The position numbers and the translations under genes are program-made. From Lacinutrix sp. (GTDB lineage Bacteria; Bacteroidota; Bacteroidia; Flavobacteriales; Flavobacteriaceae), in NCBI RefSeq assembly GCF_023299985.1, contig NZ_JALZVX010000124.1:1-41978 (forward strand): DNA of 41,978 bases. Reading direction: 5' to 3'. The notes beneath the pieces are model-generated. The model did no database searches, had not been told where the DNA came from, and worked only from the letters and a program-made list of their open reading frames with translations. This document shows positions 18,760 to 27,617 of the stretch, piece after piece (within the stretch, counting starts at the first letter, position 1; each line of letters starts with the position of its first letter).

Positions 18760-19356
18760 ATGATTTTATTAATATCAAACATACTATGTTGGCTAATACC
18801 ATTATTAGTAGGAGCAATTTGTGGAATTTTAGGTTATTTACTAGGACGTCTTTTAGGAGGTGGCAGTAATGATAATGTAAACGAAGTAGACGTTGATGTT
18901 TACAAAAACAGAATTTCTAAATTAGAAGCAGATTTAGCAGCGTGTAAAACAAGTAATAAATCTACATTTACTGGAGGAAATTCTTCTGGTGGAGCAACAG
19001 CAGTAGCAAGTTTTGCAGCTGGAACAGCTACAGGAAGTTCAGGTGGTACAACAGCATTAGCTTTTGATGCAGCAGCAGCTAAAGCTGTATTTGGGAAAAA
19101 AATAACTCAAGACGATTTAACAGTAGTTGAAGGTATAGGGCCAAAAATTAGAGAACTATTTCATAATCACGATGTAACAACTTGGGCTGGATTAGCAGCT
19201 TGCTCTGTAGATAAGTGTCAAGAAGTTTTAAAAAGTGGAGGGAAACGTTTTGAGATGCATAAACCAGGTACTTGGCCAGAACAATCTAAAATGGCTGCTT
19301 CTGGACAATGGCAAAAGTTAAAAGATTGGCAAGATACCTTAGATGGAGGAAAATAA
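18760..19356 (+). CDS. Membrane-anchored protein with C-terminal helix-hairpin-helix-like domain
   Basis: N-terminal TM MILLISNILCWLIPLLVGAICGILGYLLGRLLGG; C-terminal DDLTVVEGIGPKIRELFHNHDVTTWAGLAACSVDKCQEVLKSGGKRFEMHKPGTWPEQSKMAASGQW. Confidence 0.7.
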   Translation: MILLISNILCWLIPLLVGAICGILGYLLGRLLGGGSNDNVNEVDVDVYKNRISKLEADLAACKTSNKSTFTGGNSSGGATAVASFAAGTATGSSGGTTALAFDAAAAKAVFGKKITQDDLTVVEGIGPKIRELFHNHDVTTWAGLAACSVDKCQEVLKSGGKRFEMHKPGTWPEQSKMAASGQWQKLKDWQDTLDGGK

Positions 19357-19380
19357 AATTTAACCATCTCATAAAAAATA

Positions 19381-19417
19381 AAAAACCGTTTTTTCATAGC
19401 ATGGAAAAACGGTTTTT
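19381..19417. terminator. Bidirectional terminator between convergent genes
   Basis: aaaaaccgttttt...aaaaacggttttt: 13-bp perfect inverted repeat with T/A runs on both sides, between genes ending at 19356 (+) and 19419 (-). Confidence 0.85.
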
Positions 19418-19418
19418 A

Positions 19419-20219
19419 TTATTTTATAAGTTTAGTTTCGGCAATTATAACTCCAAAATCACCTTTTAGTTCATTACAATTCTTCGAAGGCAAATAGGTT
19501 TTAGAGACAAAGCCATCTAAATATAATGCATTTTCGCATCCGCTGTTTTTAAAAAAGGTAGCAAAGTCATAAAAATTAATTTTATTTTTAGACATTGCAA
19601 AAAGCAAGTCTCCATTTGGTAATGTACCAACACCATTTCTAATGTTTAAATTTGAAGAACCTTTATTAAATTTAGAATGTAGTTTTCCATCAATCACTAA
19701 CATTGGTCCAGATTGCGTTGCATAATTAATATCGTTATTTATATTAAATTTCTGCGTTGTGGTAATTAATGGAATACCATTTTTAGTTATAAGAAACACA
19801 CCGTTTGGTTGTAAATAAAAATTACCAAATCCTTTTTTAATGGTATCTAATTTAGATAGTGTTTCACCTTTTTCTATATATAAACCTTGAGGCGAAAAGT
19901 CTTTTTTAAACATACCACCATTCATGGCGAATACTAATTTTTGATTATTATTATCTACTTCAGTTTTAAGATTTTTAAAGGTTTTAATAATAGAATCTTT
20001 GTTGTTTTTCCAATAGAATTTAAGCGTTTCTTTTTTAGGGTTTACTATGTAGCTTAAAATGAGTGAGTCTTCTAGAGATTGAATTAAATTTTTGGTATTA
20101 CAAATAGCGACAGTATTTTCAGTTTCAGTATTTAAAACAGTTCTTTTATTGTTTTCTGTTTTACAAGACAAAATCATTAAAAATAGAATTGGTATAAATA
20201 CTTTAGCTTTTAATATCAT
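19419..20219 (-). CDS. Phosphodiester glycosidase family (NAGPA/DUF2233-like) lipoprotein
   Basis: LVFAMNGGMFKKDFSPQGLYIEKGE...NGVFLITKNG...ATQSGPMLVIDGKLH...NIRNGVGTLPNGDLLFAMS...NALYLDGFVSKTYLP; lipobox LILSC. Confidence 0.8.
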   Translation of the reverse strand: MILKAKVFIPILFLMILSCKTENNKRTVLNTETENTVAICNTKNLIQSLEDSLILSYIVNPKKETLKFYWKNNKDSIIKTFKNLKTEVDNNNQKLVFAMNGGMFKKDFSPQGLYIEKGETLSKLDTIKKGFGNFYLQPNGVFLITKNGIPLITTTQKFNINNDINYATQSGPMLVIDGKLHSKFNKGSSNLNIRNGVGTLPNGDLLFAMSKNKINFYDFATFFKNSGCENALYLDGFVSKTYLPSKNCNELKGDFGVIIAETKLIK

Positions 20220-20842
20220 AATAATTCAATTTCTTTGGTCAAGTTTTTTCGAGCTTGAACTTCATATTTATTTCTATAAGTTTCAGTAAAATATAAAGTT
20301 TCTCTTTCTAAAAAATGAAGCAATACTTTTTTACGTCCTGGTTTGTACATAAAATCTGGATAGATTTTATATTCTTTTCTAATGTTTTGTATATACTTTT
20401 GGTATGTTTCCCAGTCTGCTCCTAAAACAGAAAGGTCTAAATCTAAAAGATAAGTATTATCTAGATTTTTGTTTAAAACTAACTCATGTTTTTTAGTTGA
20501 AACAATCAGCTTTTTAATAATTTTAATTCTGTTTTCATCAAAATTGATGGTTTTTAATCGTTTTTCTGCAAAAAGAGCACTTTTTTCTTCGTTATCTTTT
20601 TTTGAAGATTTATAAATAATATCATGATACCAAATAGAAAATTGTAAGGCTTCTAAATCTTGAATTTCAGGTTTTAAATCTTCAGCTTGAATAAGCATAT
20701 TATAAATATGCGAAAGGTTATGGTAATGTCTAGTTTTGTTAGTGTAATTATTATGAATTTCAATCCAAAGTGTTTCGGCTAAAGTAGCATTACAATATTT
20801 AGAAGCTAAATTATACCATTCGGTTTTTAGCCAATCTATCAT
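20216..20842 (-). CDS. HD-superfamily predicted metal-dependent phosphohydrolase
   Basis: HYHNLSHIYNML...FSIWYHDIIYK..KKDNEEKSALFAEKRL..; 4-nt overlaps with both neighbours. Confidence 0.75.
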   Translation of the reverse strand: MIDWLKTEWYNLASKYCNATLAETLWIEIHNNYTNKTRHYHNLSHIYNMLIQAEDLKPEIQDLEALQFSIWYHDIIYKSSKKDNEEKSALFAEKRLKTINFDENRIKIIKKLIVSTKKHELVLNKNLDNTYLLDLDLSVLGADWETYQKYIQNIRKEYKIYPDFMYKPGRKKVLLHFLERETLYFTETYRNKYEVQARKNLTKEIELL

Positions 20843-21597
20843 ATTTCCTTTTTAACAATAGTACTACTAGCTTGAGCAGTACAAAACATTAGCACGTCTG
20901 CAATATTTACATGTTTAGGTCTTGAAATAGCAAAGTAAATAACATCAGCAATATCTTCAGGTTGTAAGGCTTTGTATCCTTTATATACATTATCTGCTAG
21001 TGTTTCACCTTTAAAACGTACTTGAGAAAATTCGGTTTCTACCAAACCTGGATTTATTGCTGCTACTTTAATACCGTAAGGATTTAAATCCATACGCATA
21101 CCTTCGGTAACTGCAACAACAGCATGTTTACTTGCACAATATACATTACCTTTTGGGTACACTTCTTTTCCTGCAGACGATCCAATATTTATAATATGTC
21201 CAGATTCTCTTTCCGTCATTTGTGGAATCACAGCTTTACTAACATACAATAAGCCTTTAACGTTTATGTCTATCATGGCATCCCAATCGTCCAAACTACC
21301 TTCTTGAATAGGATCTAAGCCATGAGCATTTCCAGCGTTATTTATTAAAATATCTATTTTTTTAAAATCATCAGGTAGCGATTCTATAGCAGAAACAACC
21401 GCGTTTTTATCGCGTACATCAAAATTTAAAATATGGACTTCGGTGCGCTTTTCTAATGCTTCTTTTACCGTATTCAAACGTTCTTGACGTCTGCCACAGA
21501 TAATTAATTTAATATTATGTTTAGCTAATTCGTGAGCAGTAGCTCTACCTATTCCGCTTGTTGCTCCTGTAATTAATGCTGTTCTTTTCATTGACAA
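20839..21597 (-). CDS. SDR family NAD(P)-dependent oxidoreductase (YdfG-like)
   Basis: TGATSGIGRATAHELA, NNAGNAHG, SSAGKEVYPKGNVYCASKHAV; start may be 21591 (MKRTALITG). Confidence 0.9.
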   Translation of the reverse strand: MSMKRTALITGATSGIGRATAHELAKHNIKLIICGRRQERLNTVKEALEKRTEVHILNFDVRDKNAVVSAIESLPDDFKKIDILINNAGNAHGLDPIQEGSLDDWDAMIDINVKGLLYVSKAVIPQMTERESGHIINIGSSAGKEVYPKGNVYCASKHAVVAVTEGMRMDLNPYGIKVAAINPGLVETEFSQVRFKGETLADNVYKGYKALQPEDIADVIYFAISRPKHVNIADVLMFCTAQASSTIVKKEI

Positions 21598-21736
21598 TTA
21601 TTTTTCTGTTTTCTGTAAAATTAAAATTCCACATTTGATTTAAAACTTAAAAATACCAAACAATTTGCGATAAGTTCCTTTAAATGCTCGAATTTTTAAC
21701 CAATTTTTAACATGTTTACATTAAAAAAAGTAACAA

Positions 21737-21768
21737 TTTGCAATTGATAAATTCAGATAGTATATTCG
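21737..21768 (+). promoter_or_regulatory. Candidate Bacteroidota-type promoter for the moxR/bat operon (TTTG-N20-TATATTCG)
   Basis: TTTG at 21737-21740 and TATATTCG at 21761-21768, near the Flavobacterium consensus TTG / TAnnTTTG, upstream of ATG 21790. Confidence 0.4.
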
Positions 21769-21789
21769 ACGTTTAAAATTTATAAAAAG

Positions 21790-22791
21790 ATGGAAGAAAC
21801 AGGTGCAATTGATATAAAATCGATTAACGAAAAAATTGAAAAGGAAAGTGCTTTTGTTGATTTATTGACATACGAAATGAACAAAGTAATTGTTGGTCAA
21901 ACACACATGATCGAGCGTTTACTAATTGGTCTTTTGGGTCAAGGACATATTTTACTAGAAGGTGTTCCTGGTTTGGCAAAAACTTTAGCTATTAACACGC
22001 TTTCTAAAGCGGTAGATGGTAGTTTTAGTCGTATCCAGTTTACACCAGATTTATTACCTGCAGATGTTGTTGGAACGTTAATTTTTAATATGAAAGAAAA
22101 CGATTTCACTATTAAAAAAGGACCAATTTTTGCCAACTTTGTATTGGCAGATGAGATAAACAGAGCGCCTGCAAAAGTGCAATCTGCTTTATTAGAAGCG
22201 ATGCAGGAAAAGCAAGTAACTATTGGAGATGAAACCTTTATACTAGATAAACCATTTTTAGTAATGGCAACAATGAATCCAGTAGAACAAGAAGGAACTT
22301 ATCCATTACCAGAAGCACAAGTAGATAGATTTATGCTAAAAACTGTGATAGACTATCCTAAAAAGGATGAAGAGCAGTTAATTATGAGAGCTAATTTAAA
22401 AGGCTCTTGGGATAAAGTAAATCCTGTGGTTTCTGTTGCACAGATTTTAAGAGCACAAGAAGTAGTGCGTGAAGTATATATGGATGATAAGATTGAGAAA
22501 TACATTCTTGATATTATTTTTGCAACACGTTACCCAGAACAATATAAGTTAGAAGAGTTAAAGCCATTAATTTCTTTTGGCGCTTCGCCTCGTGGAAGTA
22601 TTAATTTAGCTACAGCTGCAAAATGTTACGCATTTATAAGAAGAAGAGGCTATGTAATACCAGAAGATGTTCGTGCAGTAGTTCATGATGTGTTACGTCA
22701 CAGAATTGGAATTACTTACGAAGCTGAAGCTGAAAACGTAACTAGCGAAGACATTATTAATAAGATTGTAAATGTAGTTGAGGTACCTTAA
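21790..22791 (+). CDS. MoxR-family AAA+ ATPase
   Basis: Walker-A-like GVPGLAKT, LADEINRAPAKVQSALLEAMQEKQVTIGDET, MATMNPVEQEGTYPLPEAQVDRF. Confidence 0.95.
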   Translation: MEETGAIDIKSINEKIEKESAFVDLLTYEMNKVIVGQTHMIERLLIGLLGQGHILLEGVPGLAKTLAINTLSKAVDGSFSRIQFTPDLLPADVVGTLIFNMKENDFTIKKGPIFANFVLADEINRAPAKVQSALLEAMQEKQVTIGDETFILDKPFLVMATMNPVEQEGTYPLPEAQVDRFMLKTVIDYPKKDEEQLIMRANLKGSWDKVNPVVSVAQILRAQEVVREVYMDDKIEKYILDIIFATRYPEQYKLEELKPLISFGASPRGSINLATAAKCYAFIRRRGYVIPEDVRAVVHDVLRHRIGITYEAEAENVTSEDIINKIVNVVEVP

Positions 22792-22795
22792 ATAG

Positions 22796-22906
22796 TTTAC
22801 TGTATTCAGTCACAGTTTGCAGTAGCTTACTTAAAACTGAATACTATAATACTTATTAACGTAACGCAGATAACTAAAAACTGCGACTGAAAACTGTTTA
22901 CTGAAT
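22796..22906. repeat. Imperfect inverted repeat (CAGTTTTCAGT/CAGTTTGCAGT-type element) between moxR and the DUF58 gene
   Basis: tactgtattcagtcacagtttgcagt ... actgcgactgaaaactgtttactgaatac; the right arm reverse complement gtattcagtaaacagttttcagtcgcagt resembles the left arm. Confidence 0.6.
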
Positions 22907-22908
22907 AC

Positions 22909-23772
22909 ATGAATACTAAAGAATTACTAAAAAAAGTACGTAAAATCGAGATCAAGACAAGACGCTTGTCTGATCATATTTTTGGAGGCGAATACCATTC
23001 GACTTTCAAAGGTCGCGGTATGACTTTTTCCGAAGTTCGCCAGTACCAATTTGGAGACGATGTTAGAAATATAGATTGGAATGTAACCGCAAGAACCAAC
23101 CTACCTCATGTAAAAGTTTTTGAAGAAGAGCGTGAGCTTACTATGTTACTTATGGTAGATATTTCGGGTTCAGAATTGTTTGGTACAGACCAACAGTTTA
23201 AAAATGAAATCATAACCGAAATTTCTGCAACGCTAGCATTTTCTGCAACACAAAATAACGATAAAATAGGACTGATTTTATTTTCAGATCAAATAGAATT
23301 ATATATTCCGCCTAAAAAAGGACGTTCTCATGTATTACGTATTATTCGTGAATTAATTGAATTAAAGCCGAAAAGTAAAGGTACAAATGTAGCGGAAGCC
23401 TTAAAATTCATGCGAAACGTCATGAAGAAAAAAGCCATTGTTTTTGTACTGTCAGATTTTATAGCAGACGATTATAAGCAAACACTTAAGATTGCGGCTG
23501 GAAAACATGATATTACAGGTATTCGCGTATACGATAAAAGTGAAGAAGCAATACCAAATTTAGGAATGGTACAAATGCAAGATGGAGAATCTGGAGAATT
23601 AATGATGGTTAATACAGGCTCTAAAAAAGTAAGACAGAATTACGGTAATTTTTATAATGAGAAAGTAGCTTACTATAAAGATAGCTTTGCAAAATCTGGA
23701 GCAGGAAGTATTGATTGTCGCGTAGATGAAAGCTACGTAAAAAAATTACTAGGTTACTTTAAAAGAAGATAA
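22909..23772 (+). CDS. DUF58 domain-containing protein
   Basis: Downstream of MoxR; GRGMTFSEVRQYQFGDDVRNIDWNVTARTNLPHVKVFEEERELTMLLMVDISGS. Confidence 0.92.
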   Translation: MNTKELLKKVRKIEIKTRRLSDHIFGGEYHSTFKGRGMTFSEVRQYQFGDDVRNIDWNVTARTNLPHVKVFEEERELTMLLMVDISGSELFGTDQQFKNEIITEISATLAFSATQNNDKIGLILFSDQIELYIPPKKGRSHVLRIIRELIELKPKSKGTNVAEALKFMRNVMKKKAIVFVLSDFIADDYKQTLKIAAGKHDITGIRVYDKSEEAIPNLGMVQMQDGESGELMMVNTGSKKVRQNYGNFYNEKVAYYKDSFAKSGAGSIDCRVDESYVKKLLGYFKRR

Positions 23773-23782
23773 TTAAATGTCT

Positions 23783-23802
23783 GGTCGAGCGCAGTCGAGA
23801 CC
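23783..23802. repeat. Short palindromic repeat ggtcgagcgcagtcgagacc
   Basis: Inverted TCGA/CC-GG core in the 43-nt gap between the DUF58 gene and the next CDS; resembles a sequence I recall as dispersed in flavobacterial genomes. Confidence 0.6.
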
Positions 23803-23815
23803 TCAATTTTTATAA

Positions 23816-25495
23816 ATGAAAAAAACAGAATTAAAATATAATTTTAAAAGAGACAAAATTTCAATCTTTTTGTCTCTTTTCTTTGCTCTTTTTTCTCTAT
23901 TCTCATTCAGTCAAGTTAAAGCAACTATAGATTCTACTTCAATTAAAATTGGTGCACAAGTCACTTATAAAATTGAAGTCGATACAGATACAACAGCGTT
24001 GGTTATTTTTCCTGAAGGTCAAACATTTTCTCCTCTAGAAATGATTGAATCTTACACCATAGACACCACAAAAAATAACGATCGTTACAACCTAATTAAA
24101 AAATACGGATTAACGCAATTTGATTCTGGTAGATATACCATACCAAAACAAAAAATATTGATAGGTTCAAAAGAATTCTATACAGATTCTCTAAAAGTTG
24201 AAATACGAGAAATTGTTATAGACACTACAAAACAAGGATTATACGATATAAAACCAATAATTGAAGTAGATAAGAGTATTGGTGATTGGTGGAAATATCT
24301 ACTACTAGTTATACTTGCAATAGGCTTAGTAGGCTTTTTATTATGGTGGTTTATTTGGAGAGTAAAACCATTAACAGAGGAAGAAGAAATAGCATTATTA
24401 CCACCTTACGATCGTGCTAAGTTAGCTTTAAAGCATTTAGACGAAAGTAGCTATCTTCAAAACGAAAATCTAAAAGGATACTATTCAGATTTAACATACA
24501 TTATTCGAAAATTTCTAGACGAAAAGGTTTACGATCGCGCATTAGAAAGTACTACAGATGAATTGGTTTCTAGATTAAACTTATTAAAAGATGGCAACCA
24601 AATAGAATTAAGTAAAGACGATATTAGAAATATCGAGACCATTTTAAAACGTGCCGATTTAGTAAAGTTTGCAAAAGGCACTCCAGATGTTGCTTTAGCA
24701 GCAATAGATAGAAAAACAATTGACTTAGAAATCGACCACGTTAAGGAAGCTTTACCAGAACTAACCGAAGAAGAAAAACTTTTAGACAAGCAGTATAAAG
24801 AAGATCAAGCACGTAGAAAGAAAACTAAAAAAATAATATTAACCGTTGGTATTGTCTTCTTTTTATTAATTGGAACATTAGCTGGATTGGGTTATAAATA
24901 TGGTTTTAGTTATGTAAAAGACACTATTTTTGGTCACGAAAGTAAAGAGTTGTTGGAAGGCGAATGGGTAACCAGCGAATATGGTTTTCCACCAATTTCC
25001 ATTGCAACACCTAAGGTTTTAAAGCGTATTGAAATTTCAGTTGGAGAAGGCCAGGAAAATCAGCCAAAATCTAGTAGTTTCTCTTATGGCACAATGCTAG
25101 ATGTTTTTAATGTTACAGTAAATACATTACAGTTTCCAAAGCAAACAAAAGAGGCAGGAACTCAAGAACAAGCTAATACACCAGAGGTTGATTTAGCTCA
25201 AATTTCGGAAAAAGGTTTACAAGCTATGGAAGCCAGAGGTGCAAAAAACATTGTAGCCCTAAAAGAAAAATTTGAAACACCAAATGGAGCCGAAGGTTTA
25301 AAGTCTTATGGAACCATGAATATTCCGTCTCCTGGAAGCGATAAATTAAGAGAAGCCAAATTTGCTTTTGTATTATTTACAGCAGAAAACGTATTACAAC
25401 AAGTTATGGTTATTTATCAAGAAGACGATACTTATGCAAATAAAATGGTAGAACGTATTTTAAACTCAATAGAATTAAATCCAAAAACTAAATAA
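23816..25495 (+). CDS. Bat-operon membrane protein (BatD-like N-terminal region, DUF4381-like middle, extra C-terminal domain)
   Basis: Signal peptide-like N-terminus, ATIDSTSIKIGAQVTYKIEVDTDT, TM WWKYLLLVILAIGLVGFLLWWFIW, AKLALKHLDESSYLQNENLKGYYSDLTYIIRKFLDEKVYDRALESTTDEL, second TM and a further 150+ aa; position in the Bat operon. Confidence 0.75.
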   Translation: MKKTELKYNFKRDKISIFLSLFFALFSLFSFSQVKATIDSTSIKIGAQVTYKIEVDTDTTALVIFPEGQTFSPLEMIESYTIDTTKNNDRYNLIKKYGLTQFDSGRYTIPKQKILIGSKEFYTDSLKVEIREIVIDTTKQGLYDIKPIIEVDKSIGDWWKYLLLVILAIGLVGFLLWWFIWRVKPLTEEEEIALLPPYDRAKLALKHLDESSYLQNENLKGYYSDLTYIIRKFLDEKVYDRALESTTDELVSRLNLLKDGNQIELSKDDIRNIETILKRADLVKFAKGTPDVALAAIDRKTIDLEIDHVKEALPELTEEEKLLDKQYKEDQARRKKTKKIILTVGIVFFLLIGTLAGLGYKYGFSYVKDTIFGHESKELLEGEWVTSEYGFPPISIATPKVLKRIEISVGEGQENQPKSSSFSYGTMLDVFNVTVNTLQFPKQTKEAGTQEQANTPEVDLAQISEKGLQAMEARGAKNIVALKEKFETPNGAEGLKSYGTMNIPSPGSDKLREAKFAFVLFTAENVLQQVMVIYQEDDTYANKMVERILNSIELNPKTK

Positions 25496-26499
25496 TGTTT
25501 GAAGGCATAGAATTTTTAAATAAAGGATTTTTCTGGTTGCTGCTATTGCTGCCAGTAGCTTTGCTATGGTATTATTTTAAAAACAAACAACAAACAGCAG
25601 CACTTAACATATCAAGTTTAAAAGGCTTTAAGGTTACCAGTTCTTGGTTGCCAAAATTAAAACATTTACTTTTTGGGTTGAGATTAGTTGCTTTAACCTT
25701 TTTAATTATAGCGTTAGCAAGACCAAGAACAGTTGATGTTTCTACTAAAACAAAGACAACTCGAGGTATAGATATTGTAATGGCAATAGATGTTTCGGCA
25801 AGTATGCTTGCTAAAGATTTAAAACCTAATAGACTGCAAGCCTTAAAAAAAGTAGCTGCAGATTTTATTAAAGGACGTCCAAACGATCGTATTGGTATTG
25901 TAGAATATGCAGGAGAGAGTTATACAAAAACACCAATTACTAGCGATAAAAGTATTGTGTTACGTTCTCTAGAAGAAATTAGATACAATAATATTATTGA
26001 AGGCGGAACTGCTATAGGAATGGGTTTAGGTATTTCTGTAAACCGTCTTAAAGAGAGTAAAGCAAAGAGTAAAGTTATTATTCTACTAACAGATGGTGTA
26101 AATAATTCTGGTTCTATGAACCCGAAAATTGCGAGTGAATTAGCTGTGGAATTTGGTATTAAAACCTACACTATTGGTTTAGGTACAAATGGGATGGCTT
26201 TATCGCCAATTGGTATAAAATCTAACGGACAGTTTAAATACGGAAGAGTTAAAGTAGAAATAGACGAAGCACTACTTAAAGAAATAGCAGAAGTTACAGG
26301 AGGAAAATATTTTAGAGCAACCAATAATAAGAAGTTAGCCGAAATATATGACGAGATTAATAAGCTTGAAAAAACAGAAATAGAAGAGTTTAAATTTTAT
26401 AATTACGAAGAAAAATTTAGATGGTTTGTATGGGTAACAGGAATCTTGTTACTGTTCGAACTACTGTTAAGAATTACCATTTTTAGAAGTTTTATATAA
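25495..26499 (+). CDS. batA: BatA, VWA-domain membrane protein
   Basis: MIDAS-like IDIVMAIDVSASMLAKDLKPNRLQALKKVAADFI and VIILLTDGVNNSG; flanking TMs; shares one base with the upstream stop. Confidence 0.9.
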   Translation: MFEGIEFLNKGFFWLLLLLPVALLWYYFKNKQQTAALNISSLKGFKVTSSWLPKLKHLLFGLRLVALTFLIIALARPRTVDVSTKTKTTRGIDIVMAIDVSASMLAKDLKPNRLQALKKVAADFIKGRPNDRIGIVEYAGESYTKTPITSDKSIVLRSLEEIRYNNIIEGGTAIGMGLGISVNRLKESKAKSKVIILLTDGVNNSGSMNPKIASELAVEFGIKTYTIGLGTNGMALSPIGIKSNGQFKYGRVKVEIDEALLKEIAEVTGGKYFRATNNKKLAEIYDEINKLEKTEIEEFKFYNYEEKFRWFVWVTGILLLFELLLRITIFRSFI

Positions 26500-26525
26500 T
26501 TTTAAAAAGTACAAACAAACAGTAA

Positions 26526-27560
26526 ATGCAATTAGAAGAAAAAATATGGTTTTGGGCATTGCTAGTCATTCCAATAATATTGGTGCTGTTTTTAGCGCTT
26601 CAAATTTGGAAACACAAAACGCAAAATAAATTTGCTAATCAGGCTATTTTAAAACGATTGAGTCCTAACAAATCGTTATTTAAATCTGTACTTAAAATAG
26701 TAATTTTATGTTTAGTATTTGCTAGTTTAACAATGGCTTTAGTGAACCCTAAAATTGGTTCAAAATTAGAAACCGTAAAACGCGAAGGCGTAGATATTGT
26801 TTTTGCAGTTGATGTCTCTAAAAGTATGCTAGCCGAAGATATTGCACCAAACAGACTAGAAAAATCCAAGCAATTAGTTACTCAAATCGTAAATAATTTA
26901 GCTAGTGATCGTGTTGGAATTATAGCTTATGCAGGTAAAGCGTATCCGCAATTACCTATTACAACAGATTACGCTTCGGCTAAAATGTTTCTTAATAACA
27001 TGAATACAGATATGCTGTCTTCACAAGGAACAGCAATTAACGAAGCCATAGAATTAGCAAAAACGTATTATGACGACGACCAGCAAACCAATCGTGTTTT
27101 AGTTATTATTAGTGATGGAGAAGACCATAGCCAAGCAGCAGCAAGTGTTGCAGAAGAAGCTAGCGAGGAAGGCATTAGAATTTTTACAATAGGTGTAGGA
27201 GATTTAAAAGGAGGACCAATACCAATTAAAAGAAATGGTGTTATTTTAAATTATAAAAAAGACAAACAAGGTGAAACCGTTATTACAAAATTAAATGAAG
27301 ACACGCTTAAAAACATTGCAAGCGAAGCCAATGGTGTTTATATAAATGGAAGTAGTACAGGAAAAGTAGTTGAAGAAATACGAGATATTTTAAATAAAAT
27401 GGATAAAACAGAATTTGAAAGCAAACAATTTGCAGCTTACGAGTCGCAATTTCAATGGTTTTTAGGTTTCGGATTATTGCTTTTATTTATAGATATTTTC
27501 TTATTAGAGCGTAAAACAGCTTGGTTGAAGAAGCTAAATTTATTTAACGAGAATTTATAA
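26526..27560 (+). CDS. batB: BatB, VWA-domain membrane protein
   Basis: VDIVFAVDVSKSMLAEDIAPNRLEKSKQL, VLVIISDGEDHSQAAA; follows batA. Confidence 0.9.
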   Translation: MQLEEKIWFWALLVIPIILVLFLALQIWKHKTQNKFANQAILKRLSPNKSLFKSVLKIVILCLVFASLTMALVNPKIGSKLETVKREGVDIVFAVDVSKSMLAEDIAPNRLEKSKQLVTQIVNNLASDRVGIIAYAGKAYPQLPITTDYASAKMFLNNMNTDMLSSQGTAINEAIELAKTYYDDDQQTNRVLVIISDGEDHSQAAASVAEEASEEGIRIFTIGVGDLKGGPIPIKRNGVILNYKKDKQGETVITKLNEDTLKNIASEANGVYINGSSTGKVVEEIRDILNKMDKTEFESKQFAAYESQFQWFLGFGLLLLFIDIFLLERKTAWLKKLNLFNENL

Positions 27561-27617
27561 ATTCCTTAACATCAACCAAATCAAGGCTTTCATATATTTA
27601 GAGCTTGAAAATTAACA

